DNA of 64,000 bases from Porticoccaceae bacterium (GCA_028822155.1 JAPKEJ010000001.1:1-64000), one strand, 5' to 3'; counted from the first letter of the stretch, positions 8,775 through 18,547 are shown. Notes: generated by a model not told the origin, from the letters alone. Program-made: numbers and translations.

Positions 8775-9785
8775 TTAAACCAAAGCTTCTTTAGTTGTTT
8801 TGATAATAGCGGCGGCAACTTTATAGGGATCCGCGTTGGACGATGTTCGTCGATCCTCTAAGCGGCCTTTCCAGCCATCTTCAACAGTGCCAATCGGAAT
8901 TCGAATTGATGCTCCGCGATCCGAAACGCCATAGCTGAACTCATTAATAGACTGCGTCTCATGCTTTCCAGTTAAGCGCTGATCGTTATCAGCGCCATAA
9001 ACACTAATGTGGCGCTCAATATTTTTCCCAAATTCTTCGCATATCTTGGTGAAAACAGATTCATCGCCAAGGTCGCGCATAGCACCATTAGAGAAATTGG
9101 CATGCATACCTGAACCATTCCAGTCCGTATCACCCAAAGGCTTAGGGTGATAATTGATGGCATAACCGTAATTTTCACCGGTTCTCTCTAGTAAATATCG
9201 AGCTACCCAGATTTCATCACCCGCTTGTTTGGCGCCCTTTGCAAAGCATTGAAATTCCCACTGGCCTGCGGCTACTTCAGCATTGATACCCTCAACGTTA
9301 AGACCGGCATCCAGACAAATATCAAAATGCTCTTCAACACAATCACGCCCGAAGGTATTGGCTGCGCCAACAGAGCAATAATAAGGACCCTGAGGTGCTG
9401 GGAATCCACCATGAGGGAACCCAGGTGGCAGTTGGGTATCGACATCCCACAAAAAATACTCTTGCTCAAAGCCGAACCAAAAGTCATTGTCGTCATCATT
9501 AATGGTTGCACGGCCGTTAGATGCGTGAGGAGTCCCATCGGCATTTAATACTTCAGTCATAACTAAAAAAGCATTAGTTCTGCCTGGGTCAGGATAGATA
9601 GCAACAGGTTTTAATAAGCAGTCGGACGCATTGCCCTCAGCTTGGTTTGTAGAGCTTCCGTCAAAGCACCACATAGGGCACTCTTCTAGAGTTCCGCCAA
9701 AATCGTGTCGAACCTGAGTTTTACTGCGCAGACATTGAGTTGGCGCAGTACCGTCTAACCAAATGTACTCTAACTTTGCTTTCAT
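8775..9785 (-). CDS. glnII: Glutamine synthetase, type II (eukaryotic-like GSII, beta-Grasp domain)
   Basis: LEYIWLDGTAPTQCLRSKTQV, WCFDGSSTNQAEGNASDCLLKPVAIYPDP, FGFEQEYFLWD, GINAEVAAGQWEFQ, LTGKHETQSINEFSYGVSDRGASIRIP; ~336 aa as for GSII, not the ~470 aa GSI. Confidence 0.95.
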   Translation of the reverse strand: MKAKLEYIWLDGTAPTQCLRSKTQVRHDFGGTLEECPMWCFDGSSTNQAEGNASDCLLKPVAIYPDPGRTNAFLVMTEVLNADGTPHASNGRATINDDDNDFWFGFEQEYFLWDVDTQLPPGFPHGGFPAPQGPYYCSVGAANTFGRDCVEEHFDICLDAGLNVEGINAEVAAGQWEFQCFAKGAKQAGDEIWVARYLLERTGENYGYAINYHPKPLGDTDWNGSGMHANFSNGAMRDLGDESVFTKICEEFGKNIERHISVYGADNDQRLTGKHETQSINEFSYGVSDRGASIRIPIGTVEDGWKGRLEDRRTSSNADPYKVAAAIIKTTKEALV

Positions 9786-9986
9786 TTTTGATGACTCTCC
9801 GTTTAAATAAATTCACTTCGTTTGCAACACCGGTACGGATAATAGACCATTTTAACGATAACTAAAAATGACTCTTTTAAATTGGAACTTTACCATCCCT
9901 AACCCGGCTGTTGCCCGTATTGTCTATGCAGTCCAAGCCGCGACATTCAACCTAACCTGCAGTTTAGCTTTTCTACAGCGATATAT

Positions 9987-10002
9987 TGCAATTGTCATGC
10001 CA
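9987..10002 (-). promoter_or_regulatory. Sigma-54 promoter upstream of glnII (TGGCATGACAATTGCA on minus strand)
   Basis: GG-N10-GC spacing exact; matches the TGGCAC-N5-TTGCA consensus with one mismatch. Confidence 0.75.
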
Positions 10003-10109
10003 ATGGACCCTTTTGATTTGCAACACCCGAAGGCGCCATAACGAGCAAGGGCTCCACGGAAAATTCTGCGAAGAAAATCAAAAAAAAAGCGGAAAAAGAC
10101 AGTACATGC

Positions 10110-10124
10110 GCACCAAAAGAGTGC
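10110..10124. promoter_or_regulatory. NtrC binding dyad GCAC-CAAAAGA-GTGC
   Basis: GCAC-N7-GTGC consensus, ~140 bp upstream of the predicted glnII TSS. Confidence 0.7.
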
Positions 10125-10139
10125 TTTATTTTGGTATTA

Positions 10140-10154
10140 GCACTAAATTGGTGC
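10140..10154. promoter_or_regulatory. NtrC binding dyad GCAC-TAAATTG-GTGC
   Basis: GCAC-N7-GTGC consensus, centre 30 bp from the neighbouring dyad. Confidence 0.72.
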
Positions 10155-10281
10155 ATTCAGGCGCATCTAAAGCTTACCCAGCAGTTAATGGACTGTTAAG
10201 TCTCTGCCTAAGATTAACGTACACATTATGACGCTTTTTGTTGCTAAAATATCAGGCCATTAAGCTTTTGGCGCACTAAAA

Positions 10282-10599
10282 ATGACACTGCCTACCAATC
10301 AACCTCCAAAACCAGACATTGAAACCATCTTTGAGCCAGCGCTGGACGACATTATTATCGATATTCGACACCCACAGGAGTCAGCTGACGCCCCGCTAGT
10401 ATTTCCATCTAATACGGTTCTTTCGATCCCATTTTTCAGCTTAGAAGCACAACTCTCCCAGCTCGATGTGATGCTGACCTATCTCATTTACTGCGATAAA
10501 GGCATTATGAGTCGCCTGCAGGCTAATATTATGCGCGACCGCGGCTTTAAGAATATTGCAGTCATGGATCGACGAAAGCCGCATTCAGACTGGATTTAG
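10282..10599 (+). CDS. Stand-alone rhodanese-domain protein resembling the C-terminal domain of ThiI
   Basis: DIIIDIRHPQESADAPLVFPSNTVLSIPFFSLEAQLSQLDVMLTYLIYCDKGIMSRLQANIMRDRGFKNIAVMDRRK matches the ThiI C-terminal pattern (DIRxxxE, LPF, YLLYCDRGVMSRLQA); lies between glutamine synthetase and typA where thiI is expected. Confidence 0.8.
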   Translation: MTLPTNQPPKPDIETIFEPALDDIIIDIRHPQESADAPLVFPSNTVLSIPFFSLEAQLSQLDVMLTYLIYCDKGIMSRLQANIMRDRGFKNIAVMDRRKPHSDWI

Positions 10600-10723
10600 A
10601 GCCGGATCTGGAATCAACAGTCGTACTTATTTAAAGGCTAACTAGAAATCTCCGAAAAGATCAATAGCAGTTTCTGAGAATTCCACTATAATCGCGACCT
10701 TTTGACCCAATCGGTAGCCCCTC

Positions 10724-12535
10724 ATGTCAGTAAAAAATTTACGCAACATTGCCATTATCGCCCATGTTGATCACGGTAAAACAACCTTGGTTGATAAACT
10801 GCTAAGCCAGTCAGGCACTCTAGATCGAAAGGATGCGGGTTCAGAACGACTCATGGACTCCAATGACCAGGAAAAAGAGCGCGGCATCACCATTTTGGCA
10901 AAAAACACAGCGATTAATTGGAATGATTATCGAATCAACATTGTAGACACTCCCGGACACGCCGACTTCGGTGGAGAGGTTGAGCGAGTATTATCGATGG
11001 TTGATTCTGTTTTGCTGCTTGTTGACGCCGTTGACGGACCTATGCCGCAAACGAGATTTGTGACTTCAAAAGCTTTCGAGCAGGGACTACGCCCGATTGT
11101 TGTTATCAACAAGATAGATCGCCCCGGCGCCCGACCAGACTGGGTTATGGATCAAGTTTTCGACCTTTTCGACAACCTGGGTGCAACAGATGAGCAACTT
11201 GATTTTCCTGTAATTTATACATCAGCAATCAACGGTATTGCCGGCACTGACTACGAAAATATGGCGGAAGATATGATTCCACTATACGAAATGATTGTCG
11301 CTGACGTTCCAGCACCCGAGGTTGACGCCGACGGGCCCTTTCAAATGCAAATTTCTGCTCTATCCTATGACAGCTATGTTGGCGTTATCGGTGTCGGTAG
11401 AATCACCCGAGGCACTCTCAAACCTGGGCAACAGGTGGTGGTAAAAAGCGCCAATGGCGAGGAGAATAAGGGCAAAGTCCTTAACGTTAAAGGTTACCTA
11501 GGTCTTGAACAGATTGAGACCCAACTAGCCGAAGCAGGAGACATTGTCTGCATCAATGGAATCGATGGCCTTGGCATCTCCGACACATTGTGTCACCCCG
11601 AACATATTGATTCACTTCCTGCCCTGAGTGTTGATGAACCCACTGTGAGCATGACATTTATTGTCAATGACTCTCCTTTTGCAGGCTTAGAAGGGAAGTA
11701 TGTAACAACTAGAAATATTAAAGACCGCCTTAACCAAGAGCTAATTCACAACGTAGCACTCAGGGTCAAGCCAGGCGACACTCCTGACAAATTTATCGTT
11801 TCTGGTCGCGGAGAATTACATCTTTCTGTTTTGATCGAGACCATGCGTCGCGAAGGCTTTGAGATGGGCGTGTCTCGCCCAGAAGTTGTTAAGAAATTGG
11901 TAGATGGCAAGATCCATGAGCCATTTGAGCAGGTAGTTATTGATGTAGAAGAAAAGCATCAAGGTTCGGTAATGGAAGAGTTAGGGATGCGAAAAGCAGA
12001 ACTGACCAATATGGAACCTGACGGAAAGGGTCGTGTTCGTCTGGAATTCTCTATGCCCTCTCGAGGACTCATTGGCTTTCGAGGTGCATTTCTGACGCTG
12101 ACTTCAGGGTCCGGCATCATGACAAGTATCTTTGATTGCTATGCGCCAGCTAAAGAAGGTGAGAAATTTACACGCAAAAATGGCGCGCTGGTGAGCATGA
12201 TCAAAGGCAAAACTGCAGCCTTTGCTTTATTTAATATTCAAGCGCGAGGCCGGCTCTTCTTAGGTCATGCGATTGACGTCTATGAAGGCCAGGTAGTGGG
12301 TATTCACTCAAGATCAAATGACCTAGTCGTTAATCCTATCAAAGGCAAACAGCTGACCAACGTACGTGCATCCGGTACCGATGAAGCCCTAACACTCGTC
12401 CCTCCAATCAAGCACACATTGGAGCAAGCTCTTGAGTTTATTGAAGACGACGAGCTAGTCGAAGTAACCCCAAAGAGTATTCGATTACGTAAAAAATTTC
12501 TTACAGAGATAGCTAGAAAGAGATCCTCAAAGTAA
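10724..12535 (+). CDS. typA: Ribosome-associated GTPase TypA/BipA
   Basis: [54 protein letters not shown]. Confidence 0.97.
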   Translation: MSVKNLRNIAIIAHVDHGKTTLVDKLLSQSGTLDRKDAGSERLMDSNDQEKERGITILAKNTAINWNDYRINIVDTPGHADFGGEVERVLSMVDSVLLLVDAVDGPMPQTRFVTSKAFEQGLRPIVVINKIDRPGARPDWVMDQVFDLFDNLGATDEQLDFPVIYTSAINGIAGTDYENMAEDMIPLYEMIVADVPAPEVDADGPFQMQISALSYDSYVGVIGVGRITRGTLKPGQQVVVKSANGEENKGKVLNVKGYLGLEQIETQLAEAGDIVCINGIDGLGISDTLCHPEHIDSLPALSVDEPTVSMTFIVNDSPFAGLEGKYVTTRNIKDRLNQELIHNVALRVKPGDTPDKFIVSGRGELHLSVLIETMRREGFEMGVSRPEVVKKLVDGKIHEPFEQVVIDVEEKHQGSVMEELGMRKAELTNMEPDGKGRVRLEFSMPSRGLIGFRGAFLTLTSGSGIMTSIFDCYAPAKEGEKFTRKNGALVSMIKGKTAAFALFNIQARGRLFLGHAIDVYEGQVVGIHSRSNDLVVNPIKGKQLTNVRASGTDEALTLVPPIKHTLEQALEFIEDDELVEVTPKSIRLRKKFLTEIARKRSSK

Positions 12536-12611
12536 TTGGAAAGTATTTACTAACGCATAGAATGAGTTTTCTGATATATTGCTACTTAGAGCGCAGTGTA
12601 GGTCACCGTAG

Positions 12612-13661
12612 ATGAAAAAGTTGGGCCTCAAAGCAACCGAGGGTAATTTCAAGGAAGATTCGTTTTTCACTGTATCTGTAACGGTGATGGTGCAGACTGC
12701 TATTGCACTGTCATTTGCGTTTTATTATTACTTTACTAGCGACATAGGTCTGGTTGGATTTTACTTGGGCGCAGGTAGCGTTCTGCTTCTTAGTCTTGCC
12801 CTGAATGGGTTAGCTAAATTTAAAAGCGTTGCTGGGTTTTTAGTCATCGCAACAGTTTTCTCAGGATTTTTATACTCTCTAACATTGAGTTTTAGCGCGC
12901 TATCTTTAGCATGGTGCTTATCATCTCTTCGTACTTTAATGGAGGTATCCAACCGACCGAAAAATCTGCAACTAGGCATCATCTTACTTATTATTTCAGC
13001 TGTAACCCTATTAAGCGACTCGACTTTATTGATTTCAAGCCCTTACTCGACCGCAGAATCAGTGCAATTCTTATTTCTATGCACTGTTACCGTTATATTT
13101 GTTTATGAATCTGCTTCATCACGCTCAAAATACGCGCACAACATTAAATCTTTATCCTTGCAGGTAGATCAAATAAAACGATTAGATGCCTTAACTGGAC
13201 TCCATAATCGTCAATCTATTGAGTATGATCTGCAGGAAAAATACACTGAAGGGCAGGCTAACGGGCAACCGTTTGGGATTATTTTAGCTGATTTAGATAA
13301 TTTTAAAACGATCAACGAACGATATGGCCACTCTATTGGTGACAACGTTTTATCTTTAGTCGGCCAGCTTCTAAATGATAGTCTTTCTAAGGACTATCGC
13401 CTCGCCCGTTGGTCGGGTAACGCATTTATAGTGCTAATACCTCATAATGAACCAAGCGCGAGTAATATGATTGCCGAGGTGTTACGGGAAAAAGTTAATG
13501 GTCTGCAGTTGGATGCTAAAGGGGCCAAGTTTAAATTATCAATGAGTATTGGAATTGCATCTACAAGTCAATGTAGGGATTTAAATGACCTTCTATCCAG
13601 CGCCGAAAATAGTCTATATCAAGCCAAAAACATGGGCGGCAATATGTCGATTGCAAGTTAG
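12612..13661 (+). CDS. Membrane-associated GGDEF-domain protein with degenerate active-site motif
   Basis: Several N-terminal TM segments; C-terminal LDALTGLHNRQSIEYDL...GIILADLDNFKTINERYGHSIGDNVL...RWSGNAFIVLIP...LSMSIGIA. Confidence 0.9.
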   Translation: MKKLGLKATEGNFKEDSFFTVSVTVMVQTAIALSFAFYYYFTSDIGLVGFYLGAGSVLLLSLALNGLAKFKSVAGFLVIATVFSGFLYSLTLSFSALSLAWCLSSLRTLMEVSNRPKNLQLGIILLIISAVTLLSDSTLLISSPYSTAESVQFLFLCTVTVIFVYESASSRSKYAHNIKSLSLQVDQIKRLDALTGLHNRQSIEYDLQEKYTEGQANGQPFGIILADLDNFKTINERYGHSIGDNVLSLVGQLLNDSLSKDYRLARWSGNAFIVLIPHNEPSASNMIAEVLREKVNGLQLDAKGAKFKLSMSIGIASTSQCRDLNDLLSSAENSLYQAKNMGGNMSIAS

Positions 13662-13662
13662 C

Positions 13663-14232
13663 TTAAACCCCAGTAGGGCAGTTAAAGCAATCTTTTTGAT
13701 GGTCATTGACCATGCCCATGGCCTGCATATAGGCATAACAGATAGTACTGCCAAAAAAACGAAAGCCTCGCTTCTTCATATCTCGGCTAATTCGATCAGA
13801 AATTAGTGTCGTCGTCGGAATATCTTTTTCATCTGACCATTGACTAATAATTGGCACATGATCTACATAGCTCCAAATATAGTCACTAAAACTGCCAAAT
13901 TCACGCTGAATATCTTTAACTAGGCGCGCATTGGAGATCGCACTCTCAATTTTCAAGCGATTTCTGATAATCCCAGAATCAAGCATCAACCGCGAAACGT
14001 CATCGGTGGTAAATTTTGCCACCTGATCAACATCAAATTGCGCAAAGGCGCGCCGATAATTATCTCTTCTGCGTAAAATAGTGATCCATGACAAGCCTGC
14101 CTGAGCGCCCTCCAAGATCAGAAACTCGAAAAGTTTAGTGTCATCTCGACAAGGGACCCCCCATTCAGCATCATGATATTGACGATAAAGAGGGTCAGTT
14201 CCACACCAGCGGCATCTCACAAGCTCAGTCAT
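13663..14232 (-). CDS. tag: DNA-3-methyladenine glycosylase I
   Basis: RCRWCGTDPLYRQYHDAEWGVPCRDDTKLFEFLILEGAQAGLSWITILRRR; start set at MTELVRCRWCG. Confidence 0.96.
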   Translation of the reverse strand: MTELVRCRWCGTDPLYRQYHDAEWGVPCRDDTKLFEFLILEGAQAGLSWITILRRRDNYRRAFAQFDVDQVAKFTTDDVSRLMLDSGIIRNRLKIESAISNARLVKDIQREFGSFSDYIWSYVDHVPIISQWSDEKDIPTTTLISDRISRDMKKRGFRFFGSTICYAYMQAMGMVNDHQKDCFNCPTGV

Positions 14233-14354
14233 GCATAATCTCTCCGCAACCCAAAATCTATCTTGCCAACCATCAAAATAGAGCAATTGAGTTTTTTTGT
14301 CTATCTAGTCAGCTTTGCGCTAATATTAGAGGCTAGAATCAAGGCCATAAATAA

Positions 14355-15314
14355 ATGAAGAAAGCATTCCCCGCAATCCGCCCCTATAACACTCAAACTA
14401 TTGCTGTGACGGCACCTCATGTCCTGTACGTCGAAGAATCTGGTAATCCTGAGGGTATTCCAGTTTTATTCATTCATGGCGGTCCAGGAGGGGGCTCCAA
14501 CCCAACCGACCGCTGTTTTTTTGATCCCGAAAAATATCGTATTATTTTATTCGATCAGCGCGGTGCCGGGCAGTCAACACCGCATGCCGACCTAAAGAAC
14601 AATGACACTGCTGCTTTGGTTGCCGACATCGAGGTTATTCGAAAAGCGCTAGACGTTGACCGCTGGGTTGTATTTGGAGGGTCTTGGGGTTCCACCTTGA
14701 GCCTTGTTTATGCGCAAACCTATCCGGAATTAGTGTTGGGCTTGATCTTGCGAGGTATCTTTCTTTGTCGAGATGAGGATATTTCTTGGTTCTATCAAGA
14801 CGGTGTAAAGCATATCTTCCCCGACTATTGGAAACATTATATTAATGTTATTCCAGAAATAGAGCGCCATGATCTGCTTAGCGCTTTTTATCGCCGGCTC
14901 ACCGGTGATAATGAGCTAGAGCGAATGGCCGCGGCGAAAGCCTGGTCTCTATTAGAAGGGCGCTGCGCGACATTACACCCCAATGAAGAATTCGTTGGGC
15001 GTTTTGCTAATCCTCACATGGCGATGGCTATTGCAAGAATAGAGGCTCATTTCTTCATTAACAAAGCATTTTTAGAGCCCAATCAAATTATTAACAATAC
15101 CGAAAAACTCAAAGGTATTCCCGCTACGATCGTCCACGGGCGCTATGACATGGTGTGTCCAATCAATCAGGCTTTTGCTCTGAGCGACGCTTGGCCAGAG
15201 GCTCAATTGGATGTCATTGCTGACGCGGGTCACTCTTCTAGCGAGCCTGGCATAACCGATGCGCTAATCAGAGCCACTGAGCGGCTAGCTCATCACTTAA
15301 ATAGTCAAGAGTAA
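14355..15314 (+). CDS. pip: Proline iminopeptidase (alpha/beta hydrolase)
   Basis: VLFIHGGPGGGSNPTDRCFFDPEKYRIILFDQRGAGQSTPHA, VFGGSWGSTLSLVYAQTYPE. Confidence 0.95.
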   Translation: MKKAFPAIRPYNTQTIAVTAPHVLYVEESGNPEGIPVLFIHGGPGGGSNPTDRCFFDPEKYRIILFDQRGAGQSTPHADLKNNDTAALVADIEVIRKALDVDRWVVFGGSWGSTLSLVYAQTYPELVLGLILRGIFLCRDEDISWFYQDGVKHIFPDYWKHYINVIPEIERHDLLSAFYRRLTGDNELERMAAAKAWSLLEGRCATLHPNEEFVGRFANPHMAMAIARIEAHFFINKAFLEPNQIINNTEKLKGIPATIVHGRYDMVCPINQAFALSDAWPEAQLDVIADAGHSSSEPGITDALIRATERLAHHLNSQE

Positions 15315-15319
15315 CTAAG

Positions 15320-15757
15320 ATGCTGGGATTAATTCAGCGCGTCTCTAAGGCATCTGTATCGATCGAAGGATTAATAACAGGGCAAATCGACCTAGGTATT
15401 TTGCTCTTTTTGGGCGTGCAGAAAAGTGACTCTAAAGCCGATGCTGAAAAACTTTTACAAAAAGTTCTTAACTATAGAATCTTCCCTGACGCCGAAGCAA
15501 AGATGAATCTGTCTCTATCCGATGTTGGTGGTGGGCTGCTGGTTATTTCTCAATTCACTCTAGCGGCAGACACTAACAAAGGACTTCGCCCAAGCTTCTC
15601 TGCTGCCGCGAAACCTGAACATGCTGAAATTCTTTACAACTATTTCATAGAGTGCGCAGTAGCTAATCACCCTATTATTCAGAGCGGTATTTTCGGCGCT
15701 AATATGCAGGTCTCACTATGCAACGACGGGCCAGTAACATTCATCCTGAACAGCTAG
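15320..15757 (+). CDS. dtd: D-aminoacyl-tRNA deacylase
   Basis: MLGLIQRVSKASVSIEG...GGLLVISQFTLAADTNKGLRPSFSAAA...GPVTFIL. Confidence 0.95.
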   Translation: MLGLIQRVSKASVSIEGLITGQIDLGILLFLGVQKSDSKADAEKLLQKVLNYRIFPDAEAKMNLSLSDVGGGLLVISQFTLAADTNKGLRPSFSAAAKPEHAEILYNYFIECAVANHPIIQSGIFGANMQVSLCNDGPVTFILNS

Positions 15758-17121
15758 TGGGAGAGCGCTGCAATTAACTTCTCATGAAAGCCTTCGAATC
15801 CGCCATTGCTCATCACCACAATATGCCTATTGCCCTGCTGGGATTTTACCGCGAGGTGAAGCAAGGTTTCGATACTATCTGTTGCTTCAGCCGGAACTAC
15901 ACTGGCTTTAGCTAACGCCTCAACATCCCAGTCGATACGAGAGTTCTGATACCAGTAAACTTGATCCGCACTGCCGACTGAAGAACATAAAGCATCTTGG
16001 TGCCCGCCCATGCGCATAGTGGCTGAACGGGGTTCAATAATGGCTATTATGGCTTCGTTGCCTACCTTTGCTCTCAAGCCCTCTAGCGTGGCCTTGATTG
16101 CAGTAGGGTGGTGGGCAAAGTCATCATAAACAGTAATTCCAGATCTTTGGTAAATCACTTCCATTCGTCTTTTTACGCCAACAAACTGGCTTAAAGCCAG
16201 ACAAGACTGTTCAACGTCAACTCCAACCTGACTGGCAGCAATGATAGCTGATAGTCCATTCATCACATTATGCAGTCCACTCTGCTCCCACTTTACCTTC
16301 CCACGGGAAATTTCGTGTCCGTCTTGGTCATACTGGATCACATCAAACTGAGATCCATCCTCAGCGATCAGCGCATACCTCCAACCACTGTCGTGGCCAA
16401 AGCTCTCCTGATTACTCCAACACCCTCGATCTAGAACTTCGCGAACATTGTGGTCAGCGGCGGGAGAAATGACTGTTCCCGAACTGGGAACAGTTCGCAC
16501 AAGGTGATGAAATTGTCGCTGAATAGCAGTCAAATCGTCAAAAATATCACCGTGGTCAAATTCCAAATTATTGATAATAAGTGTGTTAGTAAAATAATGG
16601 ACAAACTTAGATCGCTTATCAAAAAAAGCACTGTCGTATTCATCAGCCTCAACGACAAAATAGTCGCTGTCACTAAGCCGTGCTGAAACTCCAAAGTCTT
16701 GAGGGATACCGCCAATTAAAAACCCAGGCTGGAGGCCTGCGAAATCGAGAATCTTAGTTAGCATGCTACTGGTAGTGGTCTTCCCATGAGTTCCTGACAC
16801 CGCAAGGACATGCTTATCTCTTAGAATACTTTCACCCAACCATTGAGGCCCTGAGGTGTAAGGCAAATTATTATCGAGTATGTATTCCACACAAGGATTG
16901 CCTCGAGACATAGCGTTGCCAACCACCACTAAATCCGGAGCAGGATTCAACTGCTGAGGATCAAACCCCTCTATTAGCTTTATGCCACTTTGCTCAAGTT
17001 GTGTACTCATCGGCGGATAAACATTCGCGTCAGACCCAGACACATAATGACCAGCTTGTTTGGCAACAAGGGCGAGACTGCCCATAAATGTGCCGCAAAT
17101 ACCTAGAATATGAACATGCAT
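15754..17121 (-). CDS. mpl: UDP-N-acetylmuramate:L-alanyl-gamma-D-glutamyl-meso-diaminopimelate ligase
   Basis: MHVHILGICGTFMGSLALVAKQAGHYVSGSDANVYPPMSTQLEQSGI, GTHGKTTTSSML. Confidence 0.96.
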   Translation of the reverse strand: MHVHILGICGTFMGSLALVAKQAGHYVSGSDANVYPPMSTQLEQSGIKLIEGFDPQQLNPAPDLVVVGNAMSRGNPCVEYILDNNLPYTSGPQWLGESILRDKHVLAVSGTHGKTTTSSMLTKILDFAGLQPGFLIGGIPQDFGVSARLSDSDYFVVEADEYDSAFFDKRSKFVHYFTNTLIINNLEFDHGDIFDDLTAIQRQFHHLVRTVPSSGTVISPAADHNVREVLDRGCWSNQESFGHDSGWRYALIAEDGSQFDVIQYDQDGHEISRGKVKWEQSGLHNVMNGLSAIIAASQVGVDVEQSCLALSQFVGVKRRMEVIYQRSGITVYDDFAHHPTAIKATLEGLRAKVGNEAIIAIIEPRSATMRMGGHQDALCSSVGSADQVYWYQNSRIDWDVEALAKASVVPAEATDSIETLLHLAVKSQQGNRHIVVMSNGGFEGFHEKLIAALSH

Positions 17122-17243
17122 AAGATGGCTTACCTAAAGGTCGATCTGAGAACTAATGGTCACTATAACTCAAAACAAGTTAGTTTCCGCTTTCACCTTA
17201 GTCTGTGAGAGACTAAAATAGAGTTCTAACAAACAGGATCTTT

Positions 17244-18521
17244 GTGAGTGCATTACCCATGGATAAGAAAAATGCTTTTTATGCGCAATCTGGAGGCGTA
17301 ACCGCCGTCATCAATGCCTCAGCCGCAGGCGTTATAGAAGCAGTACGTGAAAATAAGGCAACAATCGGCAAACTATACGCTGGCTTAGATGGTATTGTCG
17401 GCGCGCTGCAAGAAGAACTTGTAGATACTAGCAAAGAATCAGCATCTGCTGTTGCCGCCCTGAGACATACACCTGGCGGCGCTTTTGGCTCTTGCCGCTA
17501 TAAAATGAAAAACTATGAAGATAGTCCCGCAGAATATGAGCGCCTTATTGCGGTGTTCAAGGCGCACAATATAGGGTACTTTTTTTATAATGGTGGCGGC
17601 GACTCAGCAGACACCTGTCTTAAAGTATCTCAAATCTCTGAAAAGATGGGCTATCCTATCCAAGCCATTCATATTCCCAAAACTATTGATAACGATTTAC
17701 CTCTAACGGACTGTAGCCCCGGCTTTGGTTCAGTAGCTAAATATATTGCCACATCAACCAAGGAAGCTAGCCTCGATATTGAGTCAATGTGTGGCTCCTC
17801 TACCAAAGTATTCATTCTTGAAGTTATGGGTCGTCATGCTGGATGGATTGCTGCCTCTAGTGGCCTTGCAGGAGAGCAAGCAGGCGATCCTCCGCACATT
17901 ATCCTATTCCCCGAAATTGCTTTTTCTCGAGAGAACTTTATTGCAAAGGTGGAACAAACCGTTCTCGATAAGGGTTACTGCGTTATTGTTGCTTCAGAAG
18001 GGGCCCAATATAATGACGGGGCACATATTTCTGGCTCGATTAATAAGGATGCCTTTGGGCACCATCAACTTGGTGGCGTTGCTCCAACCTTAGCCAGTAT
18101 GATTAAACAGTCTACTGGCTACAAATATCACTGGGCTATGGCTGATTATTTGCAGCGCTCAGCGCGCCACATCGCCTCAAAAACTGATGTAGATCAAGCT
18201 TATGCCGTTGGCCAAGCCGCAGTCGAGATGGCCGTGCAAGGTAAGAGTTCTGTGATGGTCTCTATTGTGAGAGGAGCGGGCAAAAAATACAGCTGGTCAT
18301 TAGGCGAGGTTCCATTAGCGGACGTGGCTAACATGGAAAAGAAGATGCCACGCTCATTCATCACCGAAGATGGTTATGGTATCACCCAAAAAGCCCGAGA
18401 TTACCTAGAACCCTTAATCGCCGGAGAAGATTACCCGCCGTTTAAAAATGGTATCCCGAGTTACGTGCGGTTGAAGAAGATTTTAGTGCCCAAAAAATTA
18501 GCGGATGACTTCAAGATTTAA
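17244..18521 (+). CDS. 6-phosphofructokinase, pyrophosphate-dependent type
   Basis: NGGGDSADT and PKTIDNDLPLTD (Lys in place of the Gly of ATP-PFKs) with EVMGRHAGWIAA. Confidence 0.92.
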   Translation: MSALPMDKKNAFYAQSGGVTAVINASAAGVIEAVRENKATIGKLYAGLDGIVGALQEELVDTSKESASAVAALRHTPGGAFGSCRYKMKNYEDSPAEYERLIAVFKAHNIGYFFYNGGGDSADTCLKVSQISEKMGYPIQAIHIPKTIDNDLPLTDCSPGFGSVAKYIATSTKEASLDIESMCGSSTKVFILEVMGRHAGWIAASSGLAGEQAGDPPHIILFPEIAFSRENFIAKVEQTVLDKGYCVIVASEGAQYNDGAHISGSINKDAFGHHQLGGVAPTLASMIKQSTGYKYHWAMADYLQRSARHIASKTDVDQAYAVGQAAVEMAVQGKSSVMVSIVRGAGKKYSWSLGEVPLADVANMEKKMPRSFITEDGYGITQKARDYLEPLIAGEDYPPFKNGIPSYVRLKKILVPKKLADDFKI

Positions 18522-18547
18522 AAATAAAAAAGGTGCTATAGCCTAGG

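Noticed and set aside
8972-9178. ORFs overlapping glnII (8972..9178 -, 9225..9548 +, 9272..9544 -)
   Set aside because: Alternative-frame shadows of the strongly supported glnII CDS.
9986-10231. 81-aa ORF upstream of the ThiI-like gene
   Set aside because: Overlaps the sigma-54 promoter and both NtrC dyads; composition is not protein-like and shows no ThiI N-terminal similarity.
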